Shown: positions 50,659-60,123, counted from the stretch's first letter. The stretch: DNA of 64,000 nucleotides from Chloroflexota bacterium (GCA_014360755.1 JACIWX010000008.1:31916-95915); one strand, 5' to 3'. The notes: generated by a model not told the origin, from the sequence alone. Translations and numbers: made by a program.

Positions 50659-53544
50659 ATGTCCAAGACTTGCTTCATTGTCTCACACACGCACTGGGAT
50701 CGTGAGTGGTACGAACCGTTTCAGCGCTTTCGCTTACGCCTGGTGCGCCTGATGGACAAGTTGCTGCACATCCTAGACAATGACCCCCAATACCGTTATT
50801 TCACGCTGGACGGGCAAACCATCGTCCTGGAAGACTATCTCCAGATTCGACCGGAGCGCGAAAATGACCTGCGCAGGCACATACAGGGAGGGCGGCTTTT
50901 GATCGGCCCTTGGTACGTACTGCCAGATGAATTTCTGGTCAGTGGAGAAGCGCTCGTGCGCAATTTGCTCTTGGGGGACCAGATAGCACGACGCTTCGGT
51001 CCCAAAATGATGGTTGGTTACACGCCAGATCCCTTCGGGCACATCTCGCAACTGCCCCAGCTCTTGCGCGGCTTTGGCATAGACTGTGCCGTTTTGGCAC
51101 GAGGATTGGGCGACGAACCTGTTGAATTGCTCTGGCAAGCGCCTGATGGTAGCACCGTCTTGCTCTTCCATCTACGCGATAGTTACGACAACGCCGCTCG
51201 TCTTCCCGTACATGATGCACAGGCTCTGGCTAGCGAGATCACCCGCTTGTATCACAGCCTTGCCCCCCATAGCATAACTGACCATGTGTTGCTTATGAAC
51301 GGCGTAGACCACATGGAACCAGCGGCTGAGCTTCCCCGAGCTTTGGCTGCCGCACGGGAGTTGTTGCCCGACATGGAGCTCGTTCATGGCACTTTGCCCA
51401 TGTATATAGACGCGGTCAAAAAGAGCCTCCAGTTTGATCCCATCTCATGGAAATGTGGCTCCGACAAACTGCCAGTTGTGCAGGGCGAACTGCGTTCGTC
51501 CAAACGCCACCATCTGCTGTCCGGAGTGCTGTCGGCTCGCATGTGGATCAAGCAACGCAACCACCACATCCAGAACTTGCTGGAGAAATGGGCTGAACCG
51601 TTTGCTACACTGGCTGCTGCTCTTGCGTGCAAAGGCAAAACATTCGCCGACCCGTACAGTTCCATCATCTGGCAAGCCTGGAAGTACCTGCTGGAGAATC
51701 AACCCCATGATTCCATCTGCGGCTGCAGCATAGACCAAACGCACCGCGAAATGGTCACGCGCTTCGATTGGGCAGAGCAAATCGCCGAAGAGATAACACA
51801 GCAGAGCCTGGCAGCGATTGCCAATCAGGTGGACACCCTCGCCCCAGAATCGCGCCTACCTCATCCGCACATACCGCTGATCGTCTTCAATCCGCTGGCT
51901 GCTGCGCGTACAGACCTGGTACAGGCAACGGTACAGGTCCCCGGCAGCCTAGAGGATTTCCTGGTAGTGGATGAAAGGGGACAGCCAGCTCCGCACCAGG
52001 TGCTGACTCGTAAAGACACCGAGTTTGCCACATTGCAACTGGGCCGTGACGAAGTGTTGGGACTAGCCGCTATGGTGGAAATGGTCGCCACACTAGGGCT
52101 CTCCGTAGAAGAAATCCATATCAGTAGCCAAGGGCACACAGCCCAAATTGATGTTACGTTGATGGAGCATGGGCACACGGATCCGGCGCTTATCGCGCAT
52201 GCCCAAAGTGAGATAGAAGCTATCCTAGCCGAGGGCAGAGTGGAGACCTTTTTCGTGCGCGCCCATCAAGCGACCAGGATCGGTTTTCAGTTCGTCGCAC
52301 AGGATGTCCCCGGTTGTGGATACAAGACGTATTTTCTGGTGCCAAACCCATCCACTACCTCCACACGGATAACGCCCGAAGCAGCCACTACAAACTTGCA
52401 CATGGAAAACGAATTCCTCGCCGTGGATGTCAACCCAGAGGATGGCACGCTCACTCTCCTGGACAAATCCACGGGTACGGTCTACCCTGGATTGCACCGC
52501 TTCGTGGACGGTGGGGATCGTGGTGACGAATACAACTATTGCCCGCCAGAAAGGGACCAGTGGATTGCTACACCTTGCGCTGCGCCAGAAATTACCTGGC
52601 TCGAACATGGTCCGGCTCGTTGGACCATCCAGGTTCACCAACGCTATCTGTTGCCCGCAGCGCTGACCGAAGATCGCAGTGGGCGCAGTGCCGAGAGAGT
52701 CGAAGTGCCCATCACGAGCCAAATCAGCTTGTGCGCAGGTGTGCCACGCTTGGACTTTTCGACGCGGGTGCGCAACTGTGCCCGCGACCATCGCCTGCGC
52801 GTCCACTTCCCAACGCCAATCTATACGGACTGCTCTGATGCTGAGGGCACCTTTGACATCGTGAAACGTCCCTTGGGCGTGCCCGCGAATACCACAGATT
52901 GGATTGAGCAGCCAGTTCCTACTCACCCACAGAAAACCTTCGTGGACGTCCATGATGGCAAAATTGGCTTGATGGTCATCAACCGTGGCCTGCCGGAATA
53001 TGAGGCACTGCAGGAAGAGGATGGGAAGGTTACCATTGCCTTGACGTTGTTGCGCTGCGTGGGATGGTTATCCCGCGATGACTATCCCTGCCGCAAAGGC
53101 CATGCTGGACCTGCGCTGGAAACGCCGGAGGCGCAATGCATGGGTGACTATGTCTTCGAGTACGCACTTGTACCCCACGCCGGCACGTGGCTGAACGCGT
53201 TTGAGCAAGCCCATGCCTTCAATGCTCCGCTGCGCGCAGTGAGCACGGATAGCCATGCCGGCACCTTGCCTTTGGAGCAAAGCCTGCTCACTCTGGAAGG
53301 TAAGGGGCTGGTGCTGAGCACTGTAAAGGCAGCTGAAGCCGGAGATGGCTTGATTGTACGCTTCTACAATATCACCGACGAAACAGTCATGGCCCGATTA
53401 CGCCTCAACGCGCCAGCTAAAGCCGCCATGCTGGCTAATTTGGCAGAAGAGGAACTGGAACCACTGTATATGGACGATTCAGGGATGCTTACTATCCAGT
53501 TAAAGGGAAAGCAGATTGCCACGGTAAAACTGGCCGGGTTTTGA
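50659..53544 (+). CDS. GH38-family alpha-mannosidase
   Basis: A 961-residue cytosolic-type glycoside hydrolase that removes alpha-linked mannose. The zinc motif is SHTHWDREWYEPFQRFR. The nucleophile Asp is in GYTPDPFGHISQLPQLLRGFGID, and DGVDHMEP-type sequence (NGVDHMEPA) marks another metal ligand. The central helical bundle (LENQPHDSICGCSIDQTHREM) and the beta-sandwich C-terminal half (ENEFLAVDVNPEDGTLTLLDK) match the family. There is no signal peptide. GAGGAG precedes the ATG. It likely digests imported oligosaccharides next to the peptidases. Confidence 0.94.
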   Translation: MSKTCFIVSHTHWDREWYEPFQRFRLRLVRLMDKLLHILDNDPQYRYFTLDGQTIVLEDYLQIRPERENDLRRHIQGGRLLIGPWYVLPDEFLVSGEALVRNLLLGDQIARRFGPKMMVGYTPDPFGHISQLPQLLRGFGIDCAVLARGLGDEPVELLWQAPDGSTVLLFHLRDSYDNAARLPVHDAQALASEITRLYHSLAPHSITDHVLLMNGVDHMEPAAELPRALAAARELLPDMELVHGTLPMYIDAVKKSLQFDPISWKCGSDKLPVVQGELRSSKRHHLLSGVLSARMWIKQRNHHIQNLLEKWAEPFATLAAALACKGKTFADPYSSIIWQAWKYLLENQPHDSICGCSIDQTHREMVTRFDWAEQIAEEITQQSLAAIANQVDTLAPESRLPHPHIPLIVFNPLAAARTDLVQATVQVPGSLEDFLVVDERGQPAPHQVLTRKDTEFATLQLGRDEVLGLAAMVEMVATLGLSVEEIHISSQGHTAQIDVTLMEHGHTDPALIAHAQSEIEAILAEGRVETFFVRAHQATRIGFQFVAQDVPGCGYKTYFLVPNPSTTSTRITPEAATTNLHMENEFLAVDVNPEDGTLTLLDKSTGTVYPGLHRFVDGGDRGDEYNYCPPERDQWIATPCAAPEITWLEHGPARWTIQVHQRYLLPAALTEDRSGRSAERVEVPITSQISLCAGVPRLDFSTRVRNCARDHRLRVHFPTPIYTDCSDAEGTFDIVKRPLGVPANTTDWIEQPVPTHPQKTFVDVHDGKIGLMVINRGLPEYEALQEEDGKVTIALTLLRCVGWLSRDDYPCRKGHAGPALETPEAQCMGDYVFEYALVPHAGTWLNAFEQAHAFNAPLRAVSTDSHAGTLPLEQSLLTLEGKGLVLSTVKAAEAGDGLIVRFYNITDETVMARLRLNAPAKAAMLANLAEEELEPLYMDDSGMLTIQLKGKQIATVKLAGF

Positions 53545-53612
53545 GAATAACTAGCGGGTTCACCACGATAGTGTTATCCAACCTGTGGTAAAGCATAGAG
53601 CAGGCATGTGCC

Positions 53613-53690
53613 AGACGGTCATCAGCGAATAGAAACATAGATGCCGATGCAGCACATTCGTTTATTCGTTGCGAATTCGTTGACGGCTGG
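53613..53690. repeat. Small dispersed repeat, family 2, copy C
   Basis: CATCAGCGAATAGAAAC at the left and CATTCGTTTATTCGTTGCG plus ATTCGTTGACGG at the right repeat the pattern at 15115-15188. Confidence 0.65.
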
Positions 53691-53781
53691 GGCGCAACAA
53701 CTAGCTACCGCGCTGCACTGTACACATCGCAAGATGCCCCTTGACCAGTCACTTGTGCAGTAAACAGGCGAAATACAGACC

Positions 53782-56073
53782 ATGCAACTGAACAAATTTG
53801 TTGAGTACCTGAAAAGCAAACGCGACTATCGTCAGCAGATCGTCCACGTGGAGCGCATCCCGGCCCGCGCGGCGCGCTACGCTAGCTTGAAACAGCCCTT
53901 GCCAGCCGCACTTGAGGAAGCCCTGCGCCAGGCAGGAGTGGATAAATTGTACCTGCACCAGGCAGAAGCAATCAATGCCATCCGCGATGGGCAAAATGTC
54001 ATTGTGGCTACTTCCACCGCCAGCGGCAAAACTTTGGTGTACAATGTACCAGTGCTGGAATCCATCCTGACGGATGGACGATCGCGGGCGCTTTACCTAT
54101 TCCCTACCAAAGCACTGGCTCAGGATCAATTGCGCTCGCTCCGGCAGTTAACCCAACACTCCTTACGCCACCTTTCCTTTGGCACGTACGATGGCGATAC
54201 CCCGCAGGGGACACGCAGGCGCTTGCGTCAGTCTGCAGCCACCCTGCTCACCAACCCAGATATGCTGCATGTGGGCATCCTCCCCAACCATTCGCTCTGG
54301 TCCAACTTCCTAGCCCATTTGAAGTACATCGTGATTGATGAAGCCCACGTCTACCGCGGCATCTTTGGATCGCAGGTGGCTTGCGTGTTGCGCCGATTGC
54401 TTCGCCTATGCCGTTTCTATGGCGCAAACCCCCAATTCATCTGCTGCTCCGCCACCATTGCCAACCCCGCAGAACATGCCCAACGGCTTACCAGCGTGCC
54501 TGCCGTAGTGATCCACGAAGATGGTTCGCCTCAAGCAGGGAGGCAATTTGTGCTCTGGAATCCTCCCTTTGTGGATGCAGCTCACACCACGCGGCGTAGC
54601 GCCAATATCGAGGCTACCGCCCTCTTCGTAGAGATGGTGCGCCATGGGATTCGCAACATCACCTTCACCAAAGCGCGTAAAGTAGCAGAACTCATCTTGC
54701 TCTACGCCCGGGACATCCTGACAGAGGAAGCGCCGGAACTGGTGCCATTGATCCGCTCTTACCGCGCAGGGTATCGCCCCGAACTGCGGCGTGAGATCGA
54801 GCAAGGCTTGTTTTCGGGGCAGTTATTGGGTGTGACGGCAACAACGGCTTTGGAACTGGGCGTAGATGTGGGGCATTTGGATGCGACAGTATTGGTGGGC
54901 TATCCGGGGACCATCGCCAGCACTTGGCAACAGGCGGGGCGTGCCGGTCGCGGGGTGCGCGAAGCACTCAATGTGCTCATTGGGCTGGATAACCCGCTTG
55001 ACCAATACTTTATGCGCCATCCAGAAGCCTTGTTCGGTCGCAGTCCGGAACATGCCTTGGTCGCACCGGATAATGTGCACATCCTGATGAAACACCTGCC
55101 CTGCGCTGCCTATGAACGGCCACTGACAAGCGAAGATGAGGAACTGTTCGGCCCGGGCTTTGCCGAAGCGATGGTGCAATTGGAGCGACAGCACATCCTG
55201 GAATACCGCAATGAGCGCTGGTACTTCCAAGGCATTGGCTATCCCGCAGAAAAGGTCAGCCTACGATCTATCTCTGGGAACAAGATTGCCATCCTGGATG
55301 AATCGCAGAACTACCGTTTGATGGAAGAACTGGAGGAAACGACCGCTTTGGCACGTGTTTACCCGGGTGCCATCTACCTCCATCAAGGCGAGTCATATCT
55401 CATCACCCACCTCGACCTGAATACAGGCATTGCCTACGCTGCGCCAGTGGAAGTGGATTATTACACCGAGCCCCGTGAAACAAACCAGGTGAACATTGTG
55501 CGCGCCTGGCAGCAGAAAAAGATGCCCACCAGCGAGGCGCACCTGGGCGAACTCCTTGTGACCCAACAGGTCATTGGCTATAGACGGCTACAGCAATTTA
55601 CGGACACCGTGCTTTCGGAAGAGCCCTTGGACATGCCGCCACAATCCTTTACCACGACAGGGCTATGGTTTGACATCCCCCAAGCCATCAGACACATGGT
55701 AGAGAAACGAGGACTGGATTTCGCGGGCGGTTTGCACGCCATCGAACACGCTGCTATCGGCATCTTGCCACTCTTTGCTATGTGCGATCGATTGGACATC
55801 GCTGGACTCTCCACGCCACTCCACCCAGATACCGGCTGTGCCCAGGTCTTTATCTATGATGCCTTCCCGGGCGGTGTGGGTATTGCGGAGAAAGGCTACG
55901 CTTTGCTTCTGGAATTGTGGCAAGCAACCCTAGCCACTATCCAGGAATGCCCCTGCCAGGACGGATGCCCCAGTTGCATCCAGTCCCCCAAGTGCGGCAA
56001 CAACAACGAACCATTGGATAAGGTTGCCGCTATCCTGATCTTACAATCGCTGCTAGGCAACCAGCGCATATAG
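53782..56073 (+). CDS. DEAH-box helicase with DUF1998-type zinc domain (MrfA/Hrq1-like)
   Basis: A 763-residue superfamily 2 helicase. Motif I is VATSTASGKTLVYNVPVLE, motif Ia LYLFPTKALAQDQ, motif II VIDEAHVYRG, motif III CCSATIANPAEHA, and motif VI AGRAGRGVREALNV. The C-terminal domain has the four-Cys zinc site CPCQDGCPSCIQSPKCGNNN with NEPLDK, as in MrfA of Bacillus and yeast Hrq1, which unwind DNA 3'-5' in crosslink repair. A nuclease domain is not present. No strong ribosome binding site precedes the ATG (GGCG only). A bidirectional terminator separates it from the CsoR-like gene. Confidence 0.92.
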   Translation: MQLNKFVEYLKSKRDYRQQIVHVERIPARAARYASLKQPLPAALEEALRQAGVDKLYLHQAEAINAIRDGQNVIVATSTASGKTLVYNVPVLESILTDGRSRALYLFPTKALAQDQLRSLRQLTQHSLRHLSFGTYDGDTPQGTRRRLRQSAATLLTNPDMLHVGILPNHSLWSNFLAHLKYIVIDEAHVYRGIFGSQVACVLRRLLRLCRFYGANPQFICCSATIANPAEHAQRLTSVPAVVIHEDGSPQAGRQFVLWNPPFVDAAHTTRRSANIEATALFVEMVRHGIRNITFTKARKVAELILLYARDILTEEAPELVPLIRSYRAGYRPELRREIEQGLFSGQLLGVTATTALELGVDVGHLDATVLVGYPGTIASTWQQAGRAGRGVREALNVLIGLDNPLDQYFMRHPEALFGRSPEHALVAPDNVHILMKHLPCAAYERPLTSEDEELFGPGFAEAMVQLERQHILEYRNERWYFQGIGYPAEKVSLRSISGNKIAILDESQNYRLMEELEETTALARVYPGAIYLHQGESYLITHLDLNTGIAYAAPVEVDYYTEPRETNQVNIVRAWQQKKMPTSEAHLGELLVTQQVIGYRRLQQFTDTVLSEEPLDMPPQSFTTTGLWFDIPQAIRHMVEKRGLDFAGGLHAIEHAAIGILPLFAMCDRLDIAGLSTPLHPDTGCAQVFIYDAFPGGVGIAEKGYALLLELWQATLATIQECPCQDGCPSCIQSPKCGNNNEPLDKVAAILILQSLLGNQRI

Positions 56074-56084
56074 TGCAAAAACAA

Positions 56085-56119
56085 GACAAGCCAGGCTTCT
56101 CGTGGAAACCTGGCTTGTC
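56085..56119. terminator. Bidirectional terminator between helicase and CsoR-like genes
   Basis: GACAAGCCAGG (56085-56095) pairs fully with CCTGGCTTGTC (56109-56119). An A-run upstream (GCAAAAACAA) gives the T-run for the minus-strand operon. Confidence 0.75.
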
Positions 56120-56138
56120 CGCGCTTGCAAAGCAAAAC

Positions 56139-56411
56139 TTACGATATGGTTAACATCAGGTCAACCAAATCTTCAATGGGTTTCGCTGACCCCTCATTAT
56201 TCTGCGCTGCAGCAGAGGAGCATTCTTTGGCATAGTGCTTGAGCAGGAAAAGGCTGGCACTATGCGTCGCTGCGCGAATGGCGGCAAGTTGTTGGATGAT
56301 CTCGGCGCAATCCCGTCCTTCTTCCACCATGCGCTGCACGCCCCGTGCCTGCCCCTCGATACGCCGCAGGCGCGAGAGCATTTCCTGTTGCACTTCCTGA
56401 GGCAGAACCAT
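56139..56411 (-). CDS. CsoR/CstR-family (DUF156) transcriptional repressor lacking the Cu-ligand His
   Basis: A 90-residue all-helical repressor. The helix-one motif is EMLSRLRRIEGQARGVQRMVEEG. The first sensor Cys is in GRDCAEIIQQLAAIRAATHS, and the second is 29 residues later in LLKHYAKECSS. The residue four before that Cys, His in copper-binding CsoR, is Tyr here (Asn in S. aureus CstR as I recall it). A Cys-Cys pair without the His fits a persulfide/sulfide-type sensor, but this is inference. ATG 56411 was chosen; the open frame runs 40 codons further upstream. It is the last gene of trx-fmdB-csoR, and a candidate operator overlaps the promoter. Confidence 0.82.
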   Translation of the reverse strand: MVLPQEVQQEMLSRLRRIEGQARGVQRMVEEGRDCAEIIQQLAAIRAATHSASLFLLKHYAKECSSAAAQNNEGSAKPIEDLVDLMLTIS

Positions 56412-56463
56412 TTGTTTCACCCCATGATCTCTAGAGAGCCCACGGCTCTCACCTGCGAATGCT

Positions 56464-56664
56464 TCAACCCCCTGTCGGTGCGCACGAAGCATCGGAAGCT
56501 GCCGCACTGGCTGCGGAACCGCTCTTGCCAAAGAGCGAGATCGCTTTTGCTACGCGTCGGCTACCACATCGTGGACAGCGGACGTCTTCAGTGGCGGACA
56601 TGGAGCGAAGCCATTTCTCAAATTTCTCCCCACACTCGTTACAGCGGTACTCGTAAATCGGCAT
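56464..56664 (-). CDS. FmdB-family zinc-ribbon protein
   Basis: A 66-residue protein that begins MPIYEYRCNECGEKFEKWL and has a second CxxC in DVRCPRCGSRRVAKAIS, typical of the FmdB/CxxC zinc ribbon family. The C-terminus is Ser/Ala-rich with one more Cys. Family function is not settled (a putative regulator). It lies between trx (36-base gap) and the CsoR-like gene (52-base gap) on the same strand. Confidence 0.88.
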   Translation of the reverse strand: MPIYEYRCNECGEKFEKWLRSMSATEDVRCPRCGSRRVAKAISLFGKSGSAASAAASDASCAPTGG

Positions 56665-56700
56665 ATCACCACCTCAAAAGTCCACCGAGGTTACGAACGG

Positions 56701-57045
56701 TTATGCAGTGGCTTTCGTGGCTTTCAAAACCGCGTCTAACCTCTCGGCAATGGCTTTCTTCGGCCGTGCGCCCACTATCCGCTCTACTTCCTGACCATCT
56801 TTAAAGATAATCAGGGTAGGGATGCCCATGATGTTATATCGGACTGGCGTTTCGCCATTCTCATCCGTGTTCAGTTTGGCGATCACTGCACGCCCATCGT
56901 AGTCAGCAGCCAGCTCCTCAATAATGGGTGCCACCATGCGACAAGGCCCGCACCACGGTGCCCAGAAATCAACCAAGACAGGCAGTTTAGACTCTAACAC
57001 TTCTTTCTGAAATGTTTCATCAGTGATATGCAATGGCTCTTTCAT
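56701..57045 (-). CDS. trxA: Thioredoxin
   Basis: A 114-residue thioredoxin. The active site is VDFWAPWCGPCRMVAPIIEE, and the cis-Pro is in IMGIPTLIIFKDGQEVERIVGARPK. AAGGAGAA precedes the ATG. It is the first gene of the operon with the FmdB and CsoR/CstR-like proteins; a persulfide or redox signal would link the two. The mRNA leader contains a CCCCAG/CTGGGG hairpin (57087-57111). Confidence 0.95.
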   Translation of the reverse strand: MKEPLHITDETFQKEVLESKLPVLVDFWAPWCGPCRMVAPIIEELAADYDGRAVIAKLNTDENGETPVRYNIMGIPTLIIFKDGQEVERIVGARPKKAIAERLDAVLKATKATA

Positions 57046-57124
57046 CTTTCTTTTCTCCTTATGTTTTGATCTGGCATCGGGAGTAACCCCAGATACTCCT
57101 ACAGCCTGGGGCTCAATAATTACT

Positions 57125-57141
57125 ATACCCCCCTACAGTAT
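57125..57141 (-). promoter_or_regulatory. Candidate CsoR/CstR-type operator
   Basis: On the minus strand the sequence is ATACTGTAGGGGGGTAT: ATAC and GTAT form the ends and a G-tract the right half, as in CsoR-family operators. It starts immediately after the -10 box and covers the predicted start point. Confidence 0.6.
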
Positions 57142-57170
57142 ATATTAGCACAAAATCGCTTTTCAGTCAA
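57142..57170 (-). promoter_or_regulatory. Promoter of the trx-fmdB-csoR operon
   Basis: On the minus strand TTGACT (57170-57165) and TAATAT (57147-57142) have a 17-base spacer. Transcription would start near 57135, inside the candidate operator. Confidence 0.75.
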
Positions 57171-57181
57171 ATCCGCATGGC

Positions 57182-57338
57182 GAGAGTGTTGAAAAAGCTC
57201 TTCCAATGTCATGCTGAACGGAGTGAAGCATCTCGCGGTACTTGGGAAAATACGGCTAAAGTTACGCAAGACCCCTTCGTTGCACTCAGGGCAGGCTCTT
57301 CGCTTTGCTCAGGGTGACAAGATTTTTCAACACCTTCC
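57182..57338. repeat. MITE-like element, family 1, inverted copy
   Basis: It begins GAGAGTGTTGAAAAAG and ends TTTTTCAACACCTTCC, so the terminal repeats differ slightly. The interior matches the copy at 7623 in reverse orientation (CAATGTCATGCTGAACGGAG, TGGGAAAATACGGCTAAAG). Confidence 0.75.
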
Positions 57339-57372
57339 ATGACACCCGATTTGGAACAATCCTATCACATCC

Positions 57373-58176
57373 CTATACCGGCTCAAGGCCATGGGCGTAA
57401 AGAAGTTGTTCATCCGAGAGGAGTTTTAGCGTTGGCCCATCAGCCACAATGCGGCCTTCGTCCAAGATGATGGTGCGCCAGCAAAGTTCCTTGACCAGCC
57501 GCAAGTCATGGCTGCTGATGATCAACGTTTGGGGCAGCCTTTTCAACAGTTGAATCAACGTGCGACGTGCGCGAGGATCCAGGTCTGCCGAAGGCTCATC
57601 CAGGACCAGGATGCTGGGTTCCATAGCCAACACGGTGGCAATCGCAATGCGTTTTTTCTCGCCTACGCTCAGGTGATGCGATACGCGGGAAGCATAGCCT
57701 TCCATATCTACCTGCTGCAGTGCCCACGTTACCTGCCGTTGAACCTCATCTTGCGCCAAGCCCATGTAAATTGGTCCATAAGCAACATCGTCAAAGACTG
57801 TGGGCGAAAACAACTGATCATCGGGATTCTGAAACACCATGCCCACAAGAGCGCGCACCCTGGGGAGGTTGGGGCCAGCCACCTCCATGCCATCCACGCG
57901 TACAGTGCCCTCGCCCTTGAGGATGCCATTGAAATGCAGCATCAATGTGGACTTGCCAGCGCCGTTAGGTCCCACAATCGCTACCCGTTCCCCTTGCTCT
58001 ATGCTCAAGTTGATGTGATGCAATACGGCATGACCGTCAGGATAGGCAAAACTGAGGTCGCAGACTTCAATCGCAGGGCGAATGGACGCAAGGCGCATGC
58101 CCTCATCCTGCCTCACACCACGATGAACCGCCTCGCTCTTCGCTGACTCTTGCTTTTTGCGTGCATTCATGATCAT
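57373..58176 (-). CDS. cbiO: ECF-type nickel/cobalt transporter ATPase
   Basis: A 267-residue ABC ATPase of the CbiO/EcfA type. Walker A is VAIVGPNGAGKSTLMLHFNG, the Q-loop GMVFQNPDDQLFSPTVFDDV, the signature LSVGEKKRIAIA, Walker B PSILVLDEPSADLDP, and the switch His in IISSHDLRLVKEL. It pairs with CbiQ and CbiM encoded just upstream; the gap from cbiQ is three bases. The N-terminus has about 30 extra basic residues. The neighbouring lar genes point to nickel as the substrate. Confidence 0.93.
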   Translation of the reverse strand: MIMNARKKQESAKSEAVHRGVRQDEGMRLASIRPAIEVCDLSFAYPDGHAVLHHINLSIEQGERVAIVGPNGAGKSTLMLHFNGILKGEGTVRVDGMEVAGPNLPRVRALVGMVFQNPDDQLFSPTVFDDVAYGPIYMGLAQDEVQRQVTWALQQVDMEGYASRVSHHLSVGEKKRIAIATVLAMEPSILVLDEPSADLDPRARRTLIQLLKRLPQTLIISSHDLRLVKELCWRTIILDEGRIVADGPTLKLLSDEQLLYAHGLEPV

Positions 58177-58179
58177 AAC

Positions 58180-58974
58180 CTACCCCAGAAAATGCGTCAG
58201 CAATAAGAGACTGAACAGGATTGCTATCCCCGTGCCCAGGACCACACGCTCCGTAGAGGATAGCGGCTTCAGTGGCAATGATCGGACCGTCCCATCGTAT
58301 CCACGCGCCAGCATGGCATGATAAATGCGCTCACTGCGATCATAGCCACGCAGGAACAGGGAACCAACCATTTGTCCGGCGACTCGTGCCCGCCAGGTAA
58401 TAGTCCCACCGCCCTTTCCTCCCGCGGAGGCACTGCGCGCCTCCCGAGCCCTCATCTTGCGCAGAGCCTCGTCCGCCAACACAAATATATAGCGCCACAT
58501 CAAGCCCAGGATCGCCACCAGTAATCGGGGAACGCCCAGCGCACGCATTGCCACCAAGATGTCTGGCAAGGGCGTGGTTGCCGTGAGCAGCACCGCCATC
58601 TGCACTGCCAGCCAGGATTTGAGCGCAATGCTCAGAAAGCGCTCCAAACCAGGAGCAGTAACCTCTAATGACCAGCCGCCCAGAGAAACCTCGGCTAGCA
58701 CAGAGCCGCGAGTTGTAACCAGAAGGGGTAATGCGGCAAACAGAAAAGGAAGCACCAGGAAGGAACGTTTCAGGGCATAGGTCAAGCCCAGTTCAGAAGC
58801 CGCAGCAACGGATAGAACAAGTGTGAAGAGGAATACATACGCCGGCCAGGCACCGGTCGGCGTGAGCGAGACGCACAAGATAAAGAGCAGCACAAGGCTC
58901 AGCTTCACCCGTGCGTCCAGCCGGTGCAAAGGGCTCTCGCCAAAACGATAGGCATCAAGAGGATGGATATGCAT
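58180..58974 (-). CDS. cbiQ: ECF-type nickel/cobalt transporter T component
   Basis: A 264-residue membrane protein with about six helices. Motifs are SPLHRLDARVKLSLVLLFILC at the N-terminus and the coupling-helix region ADEALRKMRAREARSASAGG and GYDRSERIYHAMLARGYDG. It links the substrate-binding CbiM to the CbiO ATPase. It lies between cbiM (80-base gap) and cbiO. Confidence 0.92.
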   Translation of the reverse strand: MHIHPLDAYRFGESPLHRLDARVKLSLVLLFILCVSLTPTGAWPAYVFLFTLVLSVAAASELGLTYALKRSFLVLPFLFAALPLLVTTRGSVLAEVSLGGWSLEVTAPGLERFLSIALKSWLAVQMAVLLTATTPLPDILVAMRALGVPRLLVAILGLMWRYIFVLADEALRKMRAREARSASAGGKGGGTITWRARVAGQMVGSLFLRGYDRSERIYHAMLARGYDGTVRSLPLKPLSSTERVVLGTGIAILFSLLLLTHFLG

Positions 58975-59054
58975 TCTGAAAAAAGGCTTCTACAAAATAT
59001 TGCCGAGTAGCACAGACGCAGGACAATCCCCTGTCTGCGCTACTCAGGATACGA

Positions 59055-60089
59055 TCAACGCGTGCGTAAGGATTCCCGCCTATGCCGCGCTGCGGCAATG
59101 AGATAGGTAACGGCAAACACGATGAGCGCACCAAAAATTCCTGCCACAATGGTGGCCACTGCCTCATTGGGAATGCCTGGGAACACATAATCAGGGATCA
59201 GTTGGTAAGGCGCCTCCCGCGCCGCTTCGATGAATCCTTGTTGTTCAGCCACCCATTCCAGACCATCAGGATGGGACGAAGCCAATGGAGAAAGAACCGC
59301 CAGCACAATGGCAATAGCCAATCCCCCCATCCACAATCCTCTGCTGACTGATACCTGCGCTTTGCCAGCCATCAGCAAATCGCGGCGGGCAGCGTACAAA
59401 AAAGCCAAGGCGCCAGCCGTAATCAACCCTTCCCCAATGCCGATGAGCATGTGGATTCCCCCCATTGCCGGCACAGCGATATTGGCTGGCGAAGTGCCTG
59501 ATATCGCCAGCTGCAACGCGCAGAGCAGTGCAGCAATCACAATAGATAGCCAACCAGCAGCAAAGCCGCCTGCGAAAAGGCCCCAGTTCTTATCGCCAGC
59601 GAGCTTGCGCACAGTGCGGTACACGGCATAACCGACTGCTACGCCTACCAAAGCCATATTCACGATATTTGCACCCAAAGCCAGGAGCCCACCGTCTTGA
59701 AAGAGCAAGGCTTGTGTGCCCACCACGCAGGTCATGACCAACACCGCTGCCCATGGCCCAAGCACAATCGCCGCCAGAGCAGCACCCACCAGGTGGCCAG
59801 ATGTCCCGCCTGTTACGCTAAAGTTGAGCATCTGCCCGGCAAAAATCGCCGCCGCCATCACCCCCATCAAAGGCACCTGGCGCTCATCCAACTCGCGGTT
59901 CACCCGCCATAACGCATAAGCGACGCCAATGACAGCCACGATCCACATCAGCAACGCCACTGGTGTGGAGAGGAAGCCATCCGGGATATGCATGGGCACT
60001 GGCCCTGCTGGAGAAAAGCCATCCGTAGCGATTGCCTCTTTGGCAGACATCGTTGCCAGGGGTGGGTACAACCAATCCAACGTAGACAT
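59055..60089 (-). CDS. cbiM: ECF-type nickel/cobalt transporter S component, CbiM with C-terminal PDGLE domain and N-terminal extension
   Basis: A 344-residue membrane protein. MHIPDGFLSTPVAL, whose Met-His normally forms the free N-terminus and binds the metal, appears only after 32 extra residues. The extension is soluble and has no signal peptide. The promoter at 60124-60153 and the AAGGAGG before ATG 60089 both favour the extended start; initiation at 59993 lacks a ribosome binding site. The rest shows GVTGG-type segments (VTGGTSGHLVGAALAAIVLGPWAA) and, at the C-terminus, SSHPDGLEWVAEQQGF, a PDGLE (NikN/CbiN-like) domain. It heads the cbiMQO operon, separated from larC by a terminator. 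Confidence 0.88.
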   Translation of the reverse strand: MSTLDWLYPPLATMSAKEAIATDGFSPAGPVPMHIPDGFLSTPVALLMWIVAVIGVAYALWRVNRELDERQVPLMGVMAAAIFAGQMLNFSVTGGTSGHLVGAALAAIVLGPWAAVLVMTCVVGTQALLFQDGGLLALGANIVNMALVGVAVGYAVYRTVRKLAGDKNWGLFAGGFAAGWLSIVIAALLCALQLAISGTSPANIAVPAMGGIHMLIGIGEGLITAGALAFLYAARRDLLMAGKAQVSVSRGLWMGGLAIAIVLAVLSPLASSHPDGLEWVAEQQGFIEAAREAPYQLIPDYVFPGIPNEAVATIVAGIFGALIVFAVTYLIAAARHRRESLRTR

Positions 60090-60123
60090 GACAGCCTCCT
60101 TTTGCAAAGATTTACAGATACAA

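Larger units (their letters stand above)
57046..57372. other. Promoter region of the trx operon and a MITE copy
   Basis: The 327-base gap holds the trx leader hairpin, the operator and promoter (57125-57170) and a family 1 element (57182-57338). Confidence 0.65.
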
